NCBI GenBank assembly: GCA_019247605.1
Contig: JAFBAS010000078.1
Coordinates: 32,467-96,466 of the forward strand
Length of the DNA stretch: 64,000 nt
Reading direction: 5' to 3'
Origin: Hyphomicrobiales bacterium
GTDB lineage: Bacteria; Pseudomonadota; Alphaproteobacteria; Rhizobiales; Beijerinckiaceae
Both the position numbers and the translations under genes were made by a program. Positions 18,961 to 28,098 of the stretch are shown here, piece by piece. Numbering within the stretch: the first letter of the stretch is position 1; every line of letters begins with the position of its first letter. A model generated the notes under the pieces. The model saw only the letters and a program-made list of their open reading frames with translations. It was not told where the DNA came from and searched no databases.

Positions 18961-20249
18961 AGGTCGCACTCGTCAATCCCGCCTGGCGCTTCGACAATTC
19001 GATTTATTTCGGCTGTCGCGAACCGCACCTTCCCCTCGAGCTTGGCGCTTCGCGCGTGCTTCTCGAAGCGGCCGGCCACGAGACCGCGCTTTTCGACGGC
19101 CATCTTTTCCAAAAAAGCAACGCAACCATCGCGGCTGAGGTCACGGCATTTGCCCCCGACATGACCGTGCTGACCACCGCTCCGACTTACCTTTTCTGGC
19201 GCTGCGCCCCGCCGGAGCTTCGGGTTCCACGCGAGTTCGTGGTGGCGCTCGCCGGGCACGGTGGGCGCGTTGTGGCCGTGGGACCGCATGGCTCCGTCAC
19301 GCCGCAAACCACACTCGCGAAGCTGGGGGTCGACGTCATCGTCCGGGGCGAATGCGAAGAGGTCGTGACGAAGCTCGCCAATGGAGCAGCTCTCCACGAC
19401 GTCTCCTCGATCGCCTTCGGACACGACGACGGGTTCCGGGTGAACGGCGAGCCGGCTGCGACCTGTTTCGTCGATCTGCCCCCGATCTTCTGGTCGCAAG
19501 CATGGATCGCGCGCCACGGGCATCATCATCACCGCTTCGAGGCGGCGCCCGATGGCCCGGGTGCCGAGGTCGAGGCCTCGCGCGGCTGCCCTTATTCGTG
19601 CAGCTTTTGCGCCAAGATCGATTACCGCGACAAGTACCGCCGACGCGAACTCACCCCTTTGCTCGCCGAGATCGACGCGCTCATCGAATTGGGCGTGACC
19701 TACATCTATTTCATCGACGAGATCTTTCTCCCGCAAAGGCCACTTCTGGAAGCCCTCGTCGATCGTCCGGTCAAATTCGGGGTTCAGACACGCATCGATC
19801 TGTGGAAGCCCGAGATGCTCGACCTTTTAGGTCGGGCGGGGTGCGTCTCGGTCGAGGCGGGAGTCGAGAGTTTGACGGCGGAAGGCAGAGCCCATCTCGA
19901 CAAGAATTGCCGTCTCACGACGGATGAACTCGCCGAGCGCCTCGTCTATGCGCGAAGCCGCATCCCCTTCGTGCAGGCCAATCTCATCAAAATGGCAGAG
20001 GATGACCCTCGTCTGATCCGCGATTGGCGGGCCAAGCTCGAGGCGCACAAGGTTTGGGCCAACGATCCGGTGCCGCTCTATCCCTATCCAAGCTCACCCG
20101 ATTACCGGCGGCTTTGGGGAATGCCCGACTCCAAAGCCTGGGAGCGAGCCCATGACCATTATCTCAACCAGTTTCAAAGCTTCAGCGACATTCAGGACGA
20201 ACGGCCCCTGCCTTTGAACGAGCTGGAATGTCAATGCCTGCCGAGCTGA
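18957..20249 (+). CDS. B12-binding domain radical SAM protein
   Basis: 430 residues. The N-terminal ~150 residues form a cobalamin-binding-like Rossmann domain (LELGASRVLLEAAGHE, KLGVDVIVRGECEEVV). The radical SAM core follows with the 4Fe-4S triad in ASRGCPYSCSFCAK (CxxxCxxC), then an aromatic-rich TIM barrel (YIYFIDEIFLPQRP, FGVQTRIDLW). Class B enzymes of this type methylate unactivated carbons or rearrange substrates. From memory, TIGRFAMs has a family for this B12/radical SAM protein (TIGR04295, 'rhizo-twelve system'); I cannot check this here. Likely tailors a sugar or the glycan. Confidence 0.85.
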   Translation: MKVALVNPAWRFDNSIYFGCREPHLPLELGASRVLLEAAGHETALFDGHLFQKSNATIAAEVTAFAPDMTVLTTAPTYLFWRCAPPELRVPREFVVALAGHGGRVVAVGPHGSVTPQTTLAKLGVDVIVRGECEEVVTKLANGAALHDVSSIAFGHDDGFRVNGEPAATCFVDLPPIFWSQAWIARHGHHHHRFEAAPDGPGAEVEASRGCPYSCSFCAKIDYRDKYRRRELTPLLAEIDALIELGVTYIYFIDEIFLPQRPLLEALVDRPVKFGVQTRIDLWKPEMLDLLGRAGCVSVEAGVESLTAEGRAHLDKNCRLTTDELAERLVYARSRIPFVQANLIKMAEDDPRLIRDWRAKLEAHKVWANDPVPLYPYPSSPDYRRLWGMPDSKAWERAHDHYLNQFQSFSDIQDERPLPLNELECQCLPS

Positions 20250-21409
20250 AGCCGGCACCGTGTCATGTTCTGATGACGGCCGATGCCGTGGGCGGCGTCT
20301 GGAACTACGCGCTCGACCTCACGCGCGGCCTTTGGAATCAAAATGTCTTCGTCACGCTTGCAGTTCTCGGGCCTGGACCTTCCCATGCGCAAAGGTGCGA
20401 GGCCAGGAGAATGGCGGGGCTCGAGCTCATCGAGACCGGACTTGCGCTCGATTGGCTCGCCGAAACCGAGGCGCAGGTAAAAGAGGCCGCGGACGGACTT
20501 TCCAGAATCGTGCAAGAGACCGGTGCGAACGTCGTTCAATTAAACGGTTCTCCCTTGGCGGGCCTTGCCGCCTTCTCCGTTCCGCTCGTCGGAATGCATC
20601 ATTCCTGCCTTGCCACCTGGTGGGCGGCGGTGAAACGAAAACCGCTTCGGCGAGATTGGGGTTGGCGTCGCGATCTCGTGCGCCGTCACCTCGCGTCGGT
20701 CGACCGCGTCGTCGTGCCGAGCGCTGCCTTCGCGGACATGGTGACCGAGACGTATGGGCCCGCCGAGCGGCCTTTTGTGGTTCACAACGCGCGTTCCCCG
20801 AGCGCTTCCCTTGCGCAGGTCGACGGTCAAGGTGAGGCCCTCCTCACCGCCGGTCGCCTTTGGGACGAGGGCAAGGACATCGAGACGCTCGATCGGGCAG
20901 CGGAGCGCCTCGACGTTCCAGTCTTTGCGGCGGGACCGCTGCGAGGTCCGAACGGCGCCAGGATCGACTGCTCCCATTTGCGTCTTCTTGGCGAGCTCGC
21001 AAGCGAGGAGATGCGAGCTCGGCTTGCGGCCCGCCCGATCTTTGCTTCCACCTCTGTTTACGAGCCGTTCGGCCTTGCGGTCCTGGAGGCGGCCCAAGCC
21101 GGTTGCGCGCTTCTCCTGTCGGACATTCCCACTTTCCGCGAGCTTTGGGAGGGAGCGGCACTTTTCGTTCCGCCCCGGGACCACCGTGAGTTCGCCGCGG
21201 CTGCTCAGCGGGTGCTTTCTGAGCCCGTCCTGCGCGGCAAGCTTGGCGAGGCCGCGCGGGAGCGTGCGAAACGCTACAGCGTGGATCGCATGGCGTGCGC
21301 CATGGCGGGTCTCTACGCCGCGCTCTTTCAGGATAAGCGCGTTGCTCGCCGCGAAACTTTCGCGGCAAGCGAGCCGCGTTCGACGCTTTCGGAAGGTGCG
21401 CCGGCGTGA
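20228..21409 (+). CDS. GT4-like glycosyltransferase
   Basis: 393 residues, GT-B fold. N-terminal Gly-rich MTADAVGGVWNYALDLTRGL and C-terminal donor-site segment ASTSVYEPFGLAVLEAAQAG with the E-x7-E motif typical of GT4. A nucleotide-sugar-dependent retaining transferase is expected; donor and acceptor unknown. Its start overlaps the radical SAM gene by 22 nt; the ATG two codons on is an alternative. Ends GTGA-coupled to the next gene. Confidence 0.85.
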   Translation: MSMPAELKPAPCHVLMTADAVGGVWNYALDLTRGLWNQNVFVTLAVLGPGPSHAQRCEARRMAGLELIETGLALDWLAETEAQVKEAADGLSRIVQETGANVVQLNGSPLAGLAAFSVPLVGMHHSCLATWWAAVKRKPLRRDWGWRRDLVRRHLASVDRVVVPSAAFADMVTETYGPAERPFVVHNARSPSASLAQVDGQGEALLTAGRLWDEGKDIETLDRAAERLDVPVFAAGPLRGPNGARIDCSHLRLLGELASEEMRARLAARPIFASTSVYEPFGLAVLEAAQAGCALLLSDIPTFRELWEGAALFVPPRDHREFAAAAQRVLSEPVLRGKLGEAARERAKRYSVDRMACAMAGLYAALFQDKRVARRETFAASEPRSTLSEGAPA

Positions 21410-22518
21410 AGATTGCCTATTTCAGCCATTCCCTCATGTCTTGCTGGAATCACGGCAACGCGCATTTCTTGCGCGGCGTGTTGCGCGCCCTGATGCAAGC
21501 GGGAAACGAGGTTGCGGCCTTCGAGTCGCGCTCCGCCTGGAGCCTTTCCCATTTGCTGACCGATCATGGTGAGGAAGGCCTCGCGCCTTATCGCGCCGCC
21601 TATCCTGAACTGTCCTCATTGCAATATGACCGCGATCTCGACCTCGCCTGCGCCCTTGCGGGTCGCGATCTCGTCATAGTGCATGAGTGGAATGAGCCTT
21701 GGCTCGTCGCGGCCATTGGGCATTTGCGAAAGCACGGTGCAAAATTCACCTTGCTTTTTCACGACACCCATCATCGGGCGGTGAGTGAGCCGGAGGCAAT
21801 TCGCCGTTTCGATCTCGACGGCTATGACGGCGTGCTCGCCTTCGGCGAGGCTTTGGCGCGGGTCTATCGGCGCTGGGGGTGGGGAGATCGGGTTTTCATT
21901 TGGCACGAGGCTGCCGACACAACCGTCTTTCACCCGCCTGCCGAGGAGGAGCGGCGAGAGGGTCTTGTTTGGATCGGAAATTGGGGAGACGGCGAGCGGA
22001 CCGAAGAGCTCGAGAGTTTCCTGCTGCGCCCGGCAAGCGACGCTGGATTGCCTCTCGACATCTACGGCGTGCGCTATCCAGACGAAGCGATCACCACTCT
22101 TGGGCGCCACGGCGCGCACTATCGCAATTGGCTGGCGAATGTGCTTGTGCCCGAGATCTTCGCCCGCCATCTCGCGACCGTGCATGTGCCACGACGCTAT
22201 TATGTCGAGGCGTTGCCCGGCATCCCGACCATACGCGTCTTCGAGGCGCTCGCTTGCGGCATTCCGCTCCTTTCGGCGCCCTGGCACGACACGGAAGGTC
22301 TGTTTCGGCAGGGCGAAGACTATCTCCTCGCGAGCACCGAAAGCGAAATGGTGGCGCATATGCGGTCGCTGGCTCAGGACCGCGAACTTGCAGCCTCACT
22401 GGCGAGGAGCGGACTTGCCACCATTCGTGCGCGCCATAGCTGCGCCCATCGCGCCGCGGAACTTACGGCCATTGTCTCGCACCTCAAATCCGACGCAAGG
22501 CTGGAGGTCGCACAGTGA
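21406..22518 (+). CDS. CgeB-like glycosyltransferase 1
   Basis: 370 residues starting at GTG that overlaps the previous stop. N-terminus MKIAYFSHSLMSCWNHGNAH is the GT-B acceptor-domain loop shared with three other cluster proteins; C-terminal IRVFEALACGIPLLSAPW and DYLLAST follow the Glyco_trans_1_2/CgeB pattern. VPRRYYVEALPGIPTIRVFE replaces the usual SMADIGYSP segment of its paralogues, suggesting a different donor. Cytosolic. Confidence 0.8.
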   Translation: MKIAYFSHSLMSCWNHGNAHFLRGVLRALMQAGNEVAAFESRSAWSLSHLLTDHGEEGLAPYRAAYPELSSLQYDRDLDLACALAGRDLVIVHEWNEPWLVAAIGHLRKHGAKFTLLFHDTHHRAVSEPEAIRRFDLDGYDGVLAFGEALARVYRRWGWGDRVFIWHEAADTTVFHPPAEEERREGLVWIGNWGDGERTEELESFLLRPASDAGLPLDIYGVRYPDEAITTLGRHGAHYRNWLANVLVPEIFARHLATVHVPRRYYVEALPGIPTIRVFEALACGIPLLSAPWHDTEGLFRQGEDYLLASTESEMVAHMRSLAQDRELAASLARSGLATIRARHSCAHRAAELTAIVSHLKSDARLEVAQ

Positions 22519-23609
22519 AGATCGCCTTTTATGGCTCCAGCCTTCTCTCCTCCTATTGGAACGGCGCCGCCACTTACTATCGTGGCCTTCTGTTCGATCT
22601 CGCGCGGCGCGGCCACGAGATCGTCTTTTACGAGCCGGATGCTTTCGATCGCCAGAAGCACAAAGACATGGAAGCGCCGGATTGGGCGAGTGTTCGCGTC
22701 TATCCGGCAACGGAGGCGGCGATGCGGAGCGTCGTCGCCGAGGCCGCTCACGCCGATGTGGTGGTCAAGGCCAGCGGGGTCGGCGTGTTCGACGAGGAAT
22801 TGCTGGCCGGGGTTATGCAAGCGGCGCACGCCATGGCGATCCGCGTCTTTTGGGATGTCGATGCGCCGGCAACACTTGCGCAGATGAAGCGCGACCAGAA
22901 CCACCCTGTGCGGCGCGCGCTACCGTTGCTCGACATCGTCTTCACCTACGGCGGTGGGCCGCCGGTGGTGAAGGCCTATCGCGGCTTCGGCGCCCGAGAA
23001 TGCGTGCCCATCTACAACGCGCTCGATCCGACTACGCATCATCCGGTCGCCGCGGACCCTCGCTTTGCCTGCGACCTCGCCTTTCTCGGCAACCGTCTTC
23101 CCGATCGCGAGACGCGGGTCGAGCATTTCTTCCTCGAGCCCGCCGCGAGAATGCCCGAGCGCGTGTTTCTCCTTGGCGGAAATGGTTGGGACACGAAGAC
23201 GATGCCGTCGAACATACGCTCGATCGGCCATGTTTATACACGCGATCACAATGCCTTCAACGCGACGCCTCTTGCGGTTCTGAACATCGCGCGCGACAGC
23301 ATGGCGGATATCGGCTACTCGCCCGCTACCCGGGTATTCGAAGCGGCGGGAAGTGCCGCTTGCCTGATTACGGACGCCTGGGAAGGGATCGAACTTTTTC
23401 TGACTCCTGAGAGCGAGGTTCTGGTGGCGCGCGACGGACAAGATGTCGTGGAGCTGCTTGGGTCGCTGACGTGGGCAAGAGCACGCCGGATAGGCGAAGC
23501 AGCGCTGCAACGTATTTTGTGCGAGCACACCTATGAACGTCGCGGTGCCGAAGTCGACGCGATCCTGAAAACGGCCGCGGCCATGAAAGCCGCAAGGAGT
23601 GCCGCGTGA
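22515..23609 (+). CDS. CgeB-like glycosyltransferase 2
   Basis: 364 residues, GTG start within the previous stop (GTGA). N-terminal SSLLSSYWNGAATYYRGLLF and C-terminal LNIARDSMADIGYSPATRVF, EAAGSAACLITDAWEG are conserved with the other cluster CgeB-like enzymes. Contains VFWDVDAPATLAQMKRD, the acceptor/donor-cleft motif DxDxPxT also found in its paralogues. Specific sugar unknown. Confidence 0.8.
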   Translation: MKIAFYGSSLLSSYWNGAATYYRGLLFDLARRGHEIVFYEPDAFDRQKHKDMEAPDWASVRVYPATEAAMRSVVAEAAHADVVVKASGVGVFDEELLAGVMQAAHAMAIRVFWDVDAPATLAQMKRDQNHPVRRALPLLDIVFTYGGGPPVVKAYRGFGARECVPIYNALDPTTHHPVAADPRFACDLAFLGNRLPDRETRVEHFFLEPAARMPERVFLLGGNGWDTKTMPSNIRSIGHVYTRDHNAFNATPLAVLNIARDSMADIGYSPATRVFEAAGSAACLITDAWEGIELFLTPESEVLVARDGQDVVELLGSLTWARARRIGEAALQRILCEHTYERRGAEVDAILKTAAAMKAARSAA

Positions 23610-24772
23610 TGAAGCCGATGCGCGTGGTCGTGATCGGGCTCAGCCTCTCGTCATCCTGGGGGAACGGGCACGCCACAACCTACCGGGCCTTGTTGCGCGG
23701 CCTGGCTGGCCGGGGGCACGAGGTCTCGTTCCTGGAACGTGATCAGCCCTGGTACGCGGAACATCGGGATCTCAGGCGGCCTGATTTCTGTGCGCTTCAC
23801 TTCTACCGCGACTTACGGGACCTCGAGCGCTTCCAGAGCACAATCGTCAACGCCGACGCGGTCATCGTCGGGTCTTACGTGGCGAACGGGGTGGCGATCG
23901 GCGAATGGGCGCAGGGCCTGAGGAGGGGCGTCACCGCGTTCTACGACATCGACACGCCCGTCACGTTGGCGAAGCTCGAGGCCAAGGATTACGAATACCT
24001 ATCGCCTTCGATCATCCCGGGCTACGACCCTTATCTCTCGTTCACGGGCGGACCGGCGCTCCAGGTTCTGGAAAGCCGATACGGAGCTCCCGCCGCACGA
24101 GTCCTCTATTGCTCGGTCGATGAGGCGCTTTATCCGCCCCTCCGGCTCACTCCGTGTTTCGATCTTGGTTATCTCGGTACCTACAGCCCTGATCGGCAGC
24201 CGGTGCTCGAGCGGCTTTTGCTCGAACCTGCCCGGAAGGCGCCCGAGCTTCGCTTCGTGGTGGCAGGCGCGCAGTTTCCTGATCATTTGGATTGGCCGAA
24301 CAATGTCACGCGGGTGGCGCATGTGGCGCCTTGTGAGCATCCCGAATTCTATGCGCGCTGCCGCTTCACTCTCAACGTCACGCGCGCTTCCATGGTGCGG
24401 GCGGGGTTCAGTCCGAGCGTGCGCCTTTTCGAGGCGGCGGCTTGCGCGAGCCCGATCATTTCCGATTGTTGGCCGGGCCTCGATACGATTTTCCGGCCCG
24501 GAAAGGAAATCCTGCTTGCTGAGACGACCGCGACCGTGCTCGGCCTGCTTCGCGGAATGAATGATGATGCTCGCCGTACCCTTGCGCACGCGGCTCGCTG
24601 CCGTATCCTGACCGCCCATACCGCGCAGCATCGAGCAGGTGAGCTCGAAGGTTATCTGCTCGATGCGATGGAGCGGCGAAGGTGCACCGCTTTTGGTCCT
24701 CGGGTCTTTTCCGAAGCTCGGATGCGCGAGCATCCGGCCTCCCACAGCAAGGTCGCCGCTTTGCCGAGGTGA
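23606..24772 (+). CDS. CgeB-like glycosyltransferase 3
   Basis: 388 residues; GTG at 23606 or ATG at 23609. Opens VVVIGLSLSSSWGNGHATTY, has FYDIDTPVTLAKL, YLSFTGGPALQVLE and LNVTRASMVRAGFSPSVRLF. It is closely related in layout to the protein at 26974-28095, so the two are duplicates that probably add similar residues in succession. The C-terminal 40 residues (RRRCTAFGPRVF onwards) extend past the fold. Confidence 0.8.
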   Translation: MMKPMRVVVIGLSLSSSWGNGHATTYRALLRGLAGRGHEVSFLERDQPWYAEHRDLRRPDFCALHFYRDLRDLERFQSTIVNADAVIVGSYVANGVAIGEWAQGLRRGVTAFYDIDTPVTLAKLEAKDYEYLSPSIIPGYDPYLSFTGGPALQVLESRYGAPAARVLYCSVDEALYPPLRLTPCFDLGYLGTYSPDRQPVLERLLLEPARKAPELRFVVAGAQFPDHLDWPNNVTRVAHVAPCEHPEFYARCRFTLNVTRASMVRAGFSPSVRLFEAAACASPIISDCWPGLDTIFRPGKEILLAETTATVLGLLRGMNDDARRTLAHAARCRILTAHTAQHRAGELEGYLLDAMERRRCTAFGPRVFSEARMREHPASHSKVAALPR

Positions 24773-24921
24773 GCAAAGTGACATTGCACCGGTGCTTCAG
24801 AGACGGTGCTCTCCACTATCAGATTTTCCTGATCGGAGAGATCGAGCAGGGACCCGCCGGAACGGAAGATAGCGAGCAGCGTTCACGGATGGAAAGGGCG
24901 CCTTGGGTTTTTGAGCAATGA
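24769..24921 (+). CDS. Fifty-residue protein of unknown function inside the cluster
   Basis: Starts VSKVTLHRCFRDGALHYQIF at a GTG overlapping the previous TGA (GTGA) and ends in ATGA with the next gene, so it is translationally coupled on both sides. 50 residues, with a charged C-terminal half (EQGPAGTEDSEQRSRMERAP). No family recognised. Coupling on both sides argues that it is real. Confidence 0.6.
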   Translation: MSKVTLHRCFRDGALHYQIFLIGEIEQGPAGTEDSEQRSRMERAPWVFEQ

Positions 24922-25136
24922 CGGTCAACCTTTATAAGGTCAGCGGAACGGGTCAAAGCTGGACGCTTTCTCGCAACGGCGAATTGGGTGCCAGCTATAC
25001 CTCCGAGGAGGGCGCGTTCGAGGCCGCGGTTCTCGGGGCCACCAATGATTTGCGCGCCGGTGACGAGATCACGATCGAGGTCAAGCGCTCCGACACTCGC
25101 CAGATTGACGCCGCGGCAACTCCCGAACGCGGGTGA
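24918..25136 (+). CDS. Seventy-two-residue protein of unknown function inside the cluster
   Basis: 72 residues, MTVNLYKVSGTGQSWTLSRN then YTSEEGAFEAAVLGATNDLR. ATGA coupling to the 50-residue gene upstream. The predicted beta-strand/helix/beta pattern with SEEGAFEAA is similar in style to small DUF2188-type proteins, but no family is claimed. It ends before the only gap of more than 100 nt in the cluster. Confidence 0.6.
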   Translation: MTVNLYKVSGTGQSWTLSRNGELGASYTSEEGAFEAAVLGATNDLRAGDEITIEVKRSDTRQIDAAATPERG

Positions 25137-25186
25137 TCTCCAGCTGACGGCGGCTTGCGCCGCCACGCCGAGGCTGGACGCGCTTC

Positions 25187-25211
25187 GGAACCTTTCGGCT
25201 TTCGTTCTGTT
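25187..25211 (+). promoter_or_regulatory. Candidate internal EcfG promoter before the inositol-phosphate synthase gene
   Basis: GGAAC, 16 nt, TGTT; C before GTT is T. Lies in the 117-nt gap, 43 nt before the TTG start of the synthase gene. Confidence 0.5.
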
Positions 25212-25253
25212 GAGTTCTGGAATCGGGTCACGTCGCGATTTCGGGAGGAGCTC

Positions 25254-26351
25254 TTGGGCTCGGGAAAGCTGCGCGTCGGCATCGTCGGCGTGGGAAATTG
25301 CGCCTCCTCTTTTGTCCAGGGGCTGACTTACTACCGAGGCGCCGCGTCAAACGAACCGATCCCTGGGCTTACCAATCCCATACTCGGCGGGTATCATGTC
25401 GACGACATCCAAATCGCGTCGGCCTTCGACATCGCGGCCTCAAAGGTCGGCCTCGATCTCGCGGACGCAATTTACGCACCGCCCAACAATACCTTCCGTT
25501 TCGCCGATGTGCCGAAATGCGGCGTTACTGTCGAGCGTGGAAGGACGCTTGATGGGTTAGGCCTATATTTGCGCGACGAGATCGCCGAGGCCGATGGGCC
25601 CGAATGCGATGTGGCACAAACGCTGCGGCGCACCGGAACGCAAATCGTCGTTTGTTATCTTCCGGTCGGATCGCAACAAGCGGTCGAATGGTACGCCGAG
25701 CAGGCTCTGCAAGGGGGCTGCGCTTTTGTCAATTGCGTGCCGGTATTCATCGCCTCGAACCCTTGTTGGCGCGAGCGCTTCGAGAAAGAAAAGCTGCCGC
25801 TCATCGGGGACGACATCAAAAGCCAGGTTGGCGCCACGATCGTGCATCGAGTGCTTACCAACTTGTTTCGCGAGCGCGGCGTAAGGCTCGACCGGACCTA
25901 CCAGCTCAACTTCGGGGGAAACACCGATTTTCGCAACATGCTCGAGCGCTCGAGACTCGAGTCGAAGAAGATTTCAAAGACGCAGGCGGTCATGAGCCAA
26001 CTTGACATCCCGCTCGCTCCAGAAAACATCCATGTCGGGCCCAGCGACTTCGTACCTTGGCTCACCGACCGAAAATTCTGTCACATCCGCATGGAAGGTA
26101 CCACATTCGGAGGCGTGCCCATCACCGCGGAGGTGAAGCTCGAAGTTTGGGATTCCCCTAATTCGGCCGGCATTGTGATCGACGCGGTCCGCTGCGCCAA
26201 GCTCGCGCTCGACCGTAAAATCGCAGGTGCGCTTATCGGCCCGTCGAGCTACTTCATGAAGTCGCCACCCCGGCAGTTCACGGATGCGGATGCTCGCGAG
26301 CGCACCCTGCAGTTCGTGTCAGGCAACGGCGCCACTGGTCGTCTTTCGTGA
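25254..26351 (+). CDS. ino1: Myo-inositol-1-phosphate synthase, actinobacterial type
   Basis: 365 residues. Converts glucose 6-phosphate to L-myo-inositol 1-phosphate with NAD. N-terminal Rossmann motif [17 protein letters not shown], then [24 protein letters not shown], and the synthase signature [35 protein letters not shown], and [12 protein letters not shown]. It is of the shorter mycobacterial/archaeal type (about 360 residues), not the longer eukaryotic type. Start chosen at TTG 25254 with GGAGGAG close upstream; an ATG 99 nt further upstream gives an unlikely extension. The next gene overlaps its stop (GTGATG). Confidence 0.9.
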   Translation: MGSGKLRVGIVGVGNCASSFVQGLTYYRGAASNEPIPGLTNPILGGYHVDDIQIASAFDIAASKVGLDLADAIYAPPNNTFRFADVPKCGVTVERGRTLDGLGLYLRDEIAEADGPECDVAQTLRRTGTQIVVCYLPVGSQQAVEWYAEQALQGGCAFVNCVPVFIASNPCWRERFEKEKLPLIGDDIKSQVGATIVHRVLTNLFRERGVRLDRTYQLNFGGNTDFRNMLERSRLESKKISKTQAVMSQLDIPLAPENIHVGPSDFVPWLTDRKFCHIRMEGTTFGGVPITAEVKLEVWDSPNSAGIVIDAVRCAKLALDRKIAGALIGPSSYFMKSPPRQFTDADARERTLQFVSGNGATGRLS

Positions 26352-26947
26352 TGGCCAATTTTTATCTCATTCGACACGCGGTGCATGACGCTTTGGGCGA
26401 ACGCCTCACGGGCCGCAGCCCAGGCGTAAGCCTCGACCGGGAAGGGCGCGCGCAGGCGCAAGAACTCGCGGAGCGGCTGAAGGGCGAGCATGTCACGCGG
26501 GTGCAGGCTAGCCCGCGCGAGCGAGCCAGCGAGACGGCCGAGTTCGTTGCGCGAGCTTGCGGGCTGACCCCGATCGAAACTACTTCCGCCTTGGACGAGG
26601 TCGATTTCGGCACGTGGTCCGGAATGGAGCTCGCGGCGCTTTCACGTGATCCCGCCTGGCGCGACTGGAACGAACATCGGGCGAGCGCGCGCACTCCTGG
26701 TGGTGAAACGATGCTCGACGTCCAAGAGCGCGTCGTCAGGCACATGGCTCGCATGGCTTGTGAGATGCGCGATGAAATCGCGGTTCTTGTCACGCACGCC
26801 GAGGTCATCAGAGCCGCGCTTCTGCACTGGCTCGAGCTTTCGCTGGACGATTGGCCGCGCATCGAGATCGCGCCTGCCTCGATCAGCAAAGTCGCGCTCG
26901 ACGAGCAGGGCGCGCGCGTCATCGCCATCAACGAGGTGGTGGCCTGA
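26348..26947 (+). CDS. Histidine phosphatase (phosphoglycerate-mutase-like)
   Basis: 199 residues. Catalytic LIRHA at the N-terminus, PRERASETA (second Arg) and VTHAEVIR (second His) of the branch 1 histidine phosphatases. Directly behind and translationally coupled to the inositol-phosphate synthase (GTG overlap; ATG three bases on). It may remove the phosphate from inositol 1-phosphate or from a glycosylated inositol phosphate (inference from position), or act as an alpha-ribazole-type phosphatase. Cytosolic. Confidence 0.85.
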   Translation: MMANFYLIRHAVHDALGERLTGRSPGVSLDREGRAQAQELAERLKGEHVTRVQASPRERASETAEFVARACGLTPIETTSALDEVDFGTWSGMELAALSRDPAWRDWNEHRASARTPGGETMLDVQERVVRHMARMACEMRDEIAVLVTHAEVIRAALLHWLELSLDDWPRIEIAPASISKVALDEQGARVIAINEVVA

Positions 26948-26973
26948 ATGTGCGACGCGGAGGAATTTCTCCA

Positions 26974-28095
26974 ATGAAGCTGGTCGTGTTCGGCCTGACG
27001 ATCAGTTCGTCTTGGGGGAATGGGCACGCGACGTTGTGGCGCGGACTTCAGCGCGCTCTTGCGGTTCGCGGATGGCGGGTGACGTTCTTCGAACGCAACA
27101 CGAGCTATTACGCGCAGAACCGGGATCTCGATGAGCTGCCCGAAGGCGAGCTCGTCATCTACGATGATTGGCCCGAGATCGAGTCTCGCGCGCGTCGCGA
27201 GGTGGCCACAGCCGACGTGGCCATGGTCACCTCCTATTGTCCGGACGGCATCGCGGCGAGCGATCTCGTCCTTGGTGGGCCGCACGCCTTGCGTGTCTTT
27301 TATGATCTCGACACGCCAGTGACGCTCGAGCGCCTGCGGCGCGGTGACCCGACAAGCTACATCGGGCCGCGAGGCTTGGCGGATTTCGATCTGGTGTTGA
27401 GCTTCACTGGGGGTGTCGCCCTCGAAGGCCTCGCCTCTCTTGCGGGCGCGCGCGAAGTTCACCCGCTTTATGGGCATGTCGATCCGCAAATCCATCGGCC
27501 GGGAATGGCCGCCGCGGCCTATCGTTCCGATTTCTCGTATATCGGCACTTATGCGGCTGATCGCCAGGCGGCACTCAATCGTCTCTTCATCGAACCTGCG
27601 AGCCGGCGCCCCCACTTTCGCTTCGTGCTCGCAGGTGCTCAGTATCCGCAAGGCTTCCCCTGGACGGCAAACATCTTTTTTGTACGACATCTGCCGCCTG
27701 CACGGCATGCCTCGTTTTATGCTTCCTCTCGCCTGACCCTCAACGTCACACGAAGCGACATGGCGAGGATGGGGTGGTGCCCCTCGGGTCGCCTCTTCGA
27801 GGCCGCTGCGTGCGGCACCGCGATCTTCAGCGATAGCTGGGAAGGCCTTGACTCGTTTTTCGAGCCCGAGCGCGAAATTCTGACCGGCGCGAGTTGTGGC
27901 GATGTGATCGCCGCGCTCGACCTGCCCGCGGAACGCCTTGCCCGGCTTGGGGCCAACGCGCGTGAGCGCGTGCTTGCCGAGCACACATCCGCGCATCGCG
28001 CTCGGCAATTCGAGGACATGATCGCCGCTTCTGGCTTAACGAGGAAGCAGCCTCGGATCGGAGCGGATTCGCGCGAAGCCACGGCGGAGGCCTGA
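26974..28095 (+). CDS. CgeB-like glycosyltransferase 4
   Basis: 373 residues from the ATG at 26974 (GAGGAA upstream). VVFGLTISSSWGNGHATLWR, FYDLDTPVTLERL, LSFTGGVALEGL, LNVTRSDMARMGWCPSGRLF and EAAACGTAIFSDSWEG match the protein at 23606-24772 almost motif for motif. Probably a recent duplicate acting on the same family of donor. Confidence 0.8.
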   Translation: MKLVVFGLTISSSWGNGHATLWRGLQRALAVRGWRVTFFERNTSYYAQNRDLDELPEGELVIYDDWPEIESRARREVATADVAMVTSYCPDGIAASDLVLGGPHALRVFYDLDTPVTLERLRRGDPTSYIGPRGLADFDLVLSFTGGVALEGLASLAGAREVHPLYGHVDPQIHRPGMAAAAYRSDFSYIGTYAADRQAALNRLFIEPASRRPHFRFVLAGAQYPQGFPWTANIFFVRHLPPARHASFYASSRLTLNVTRSDMARMGWCPSGRLFEAAACGTAIFSDSWEGLDSFFEPEREILTGASCGDVIAALDLPAERLARLGANARERVLAEHTSAHRARQFEDMIAASGLTRKQPRIGADSREATAEA

Positions 28096-28098
28096 AAG

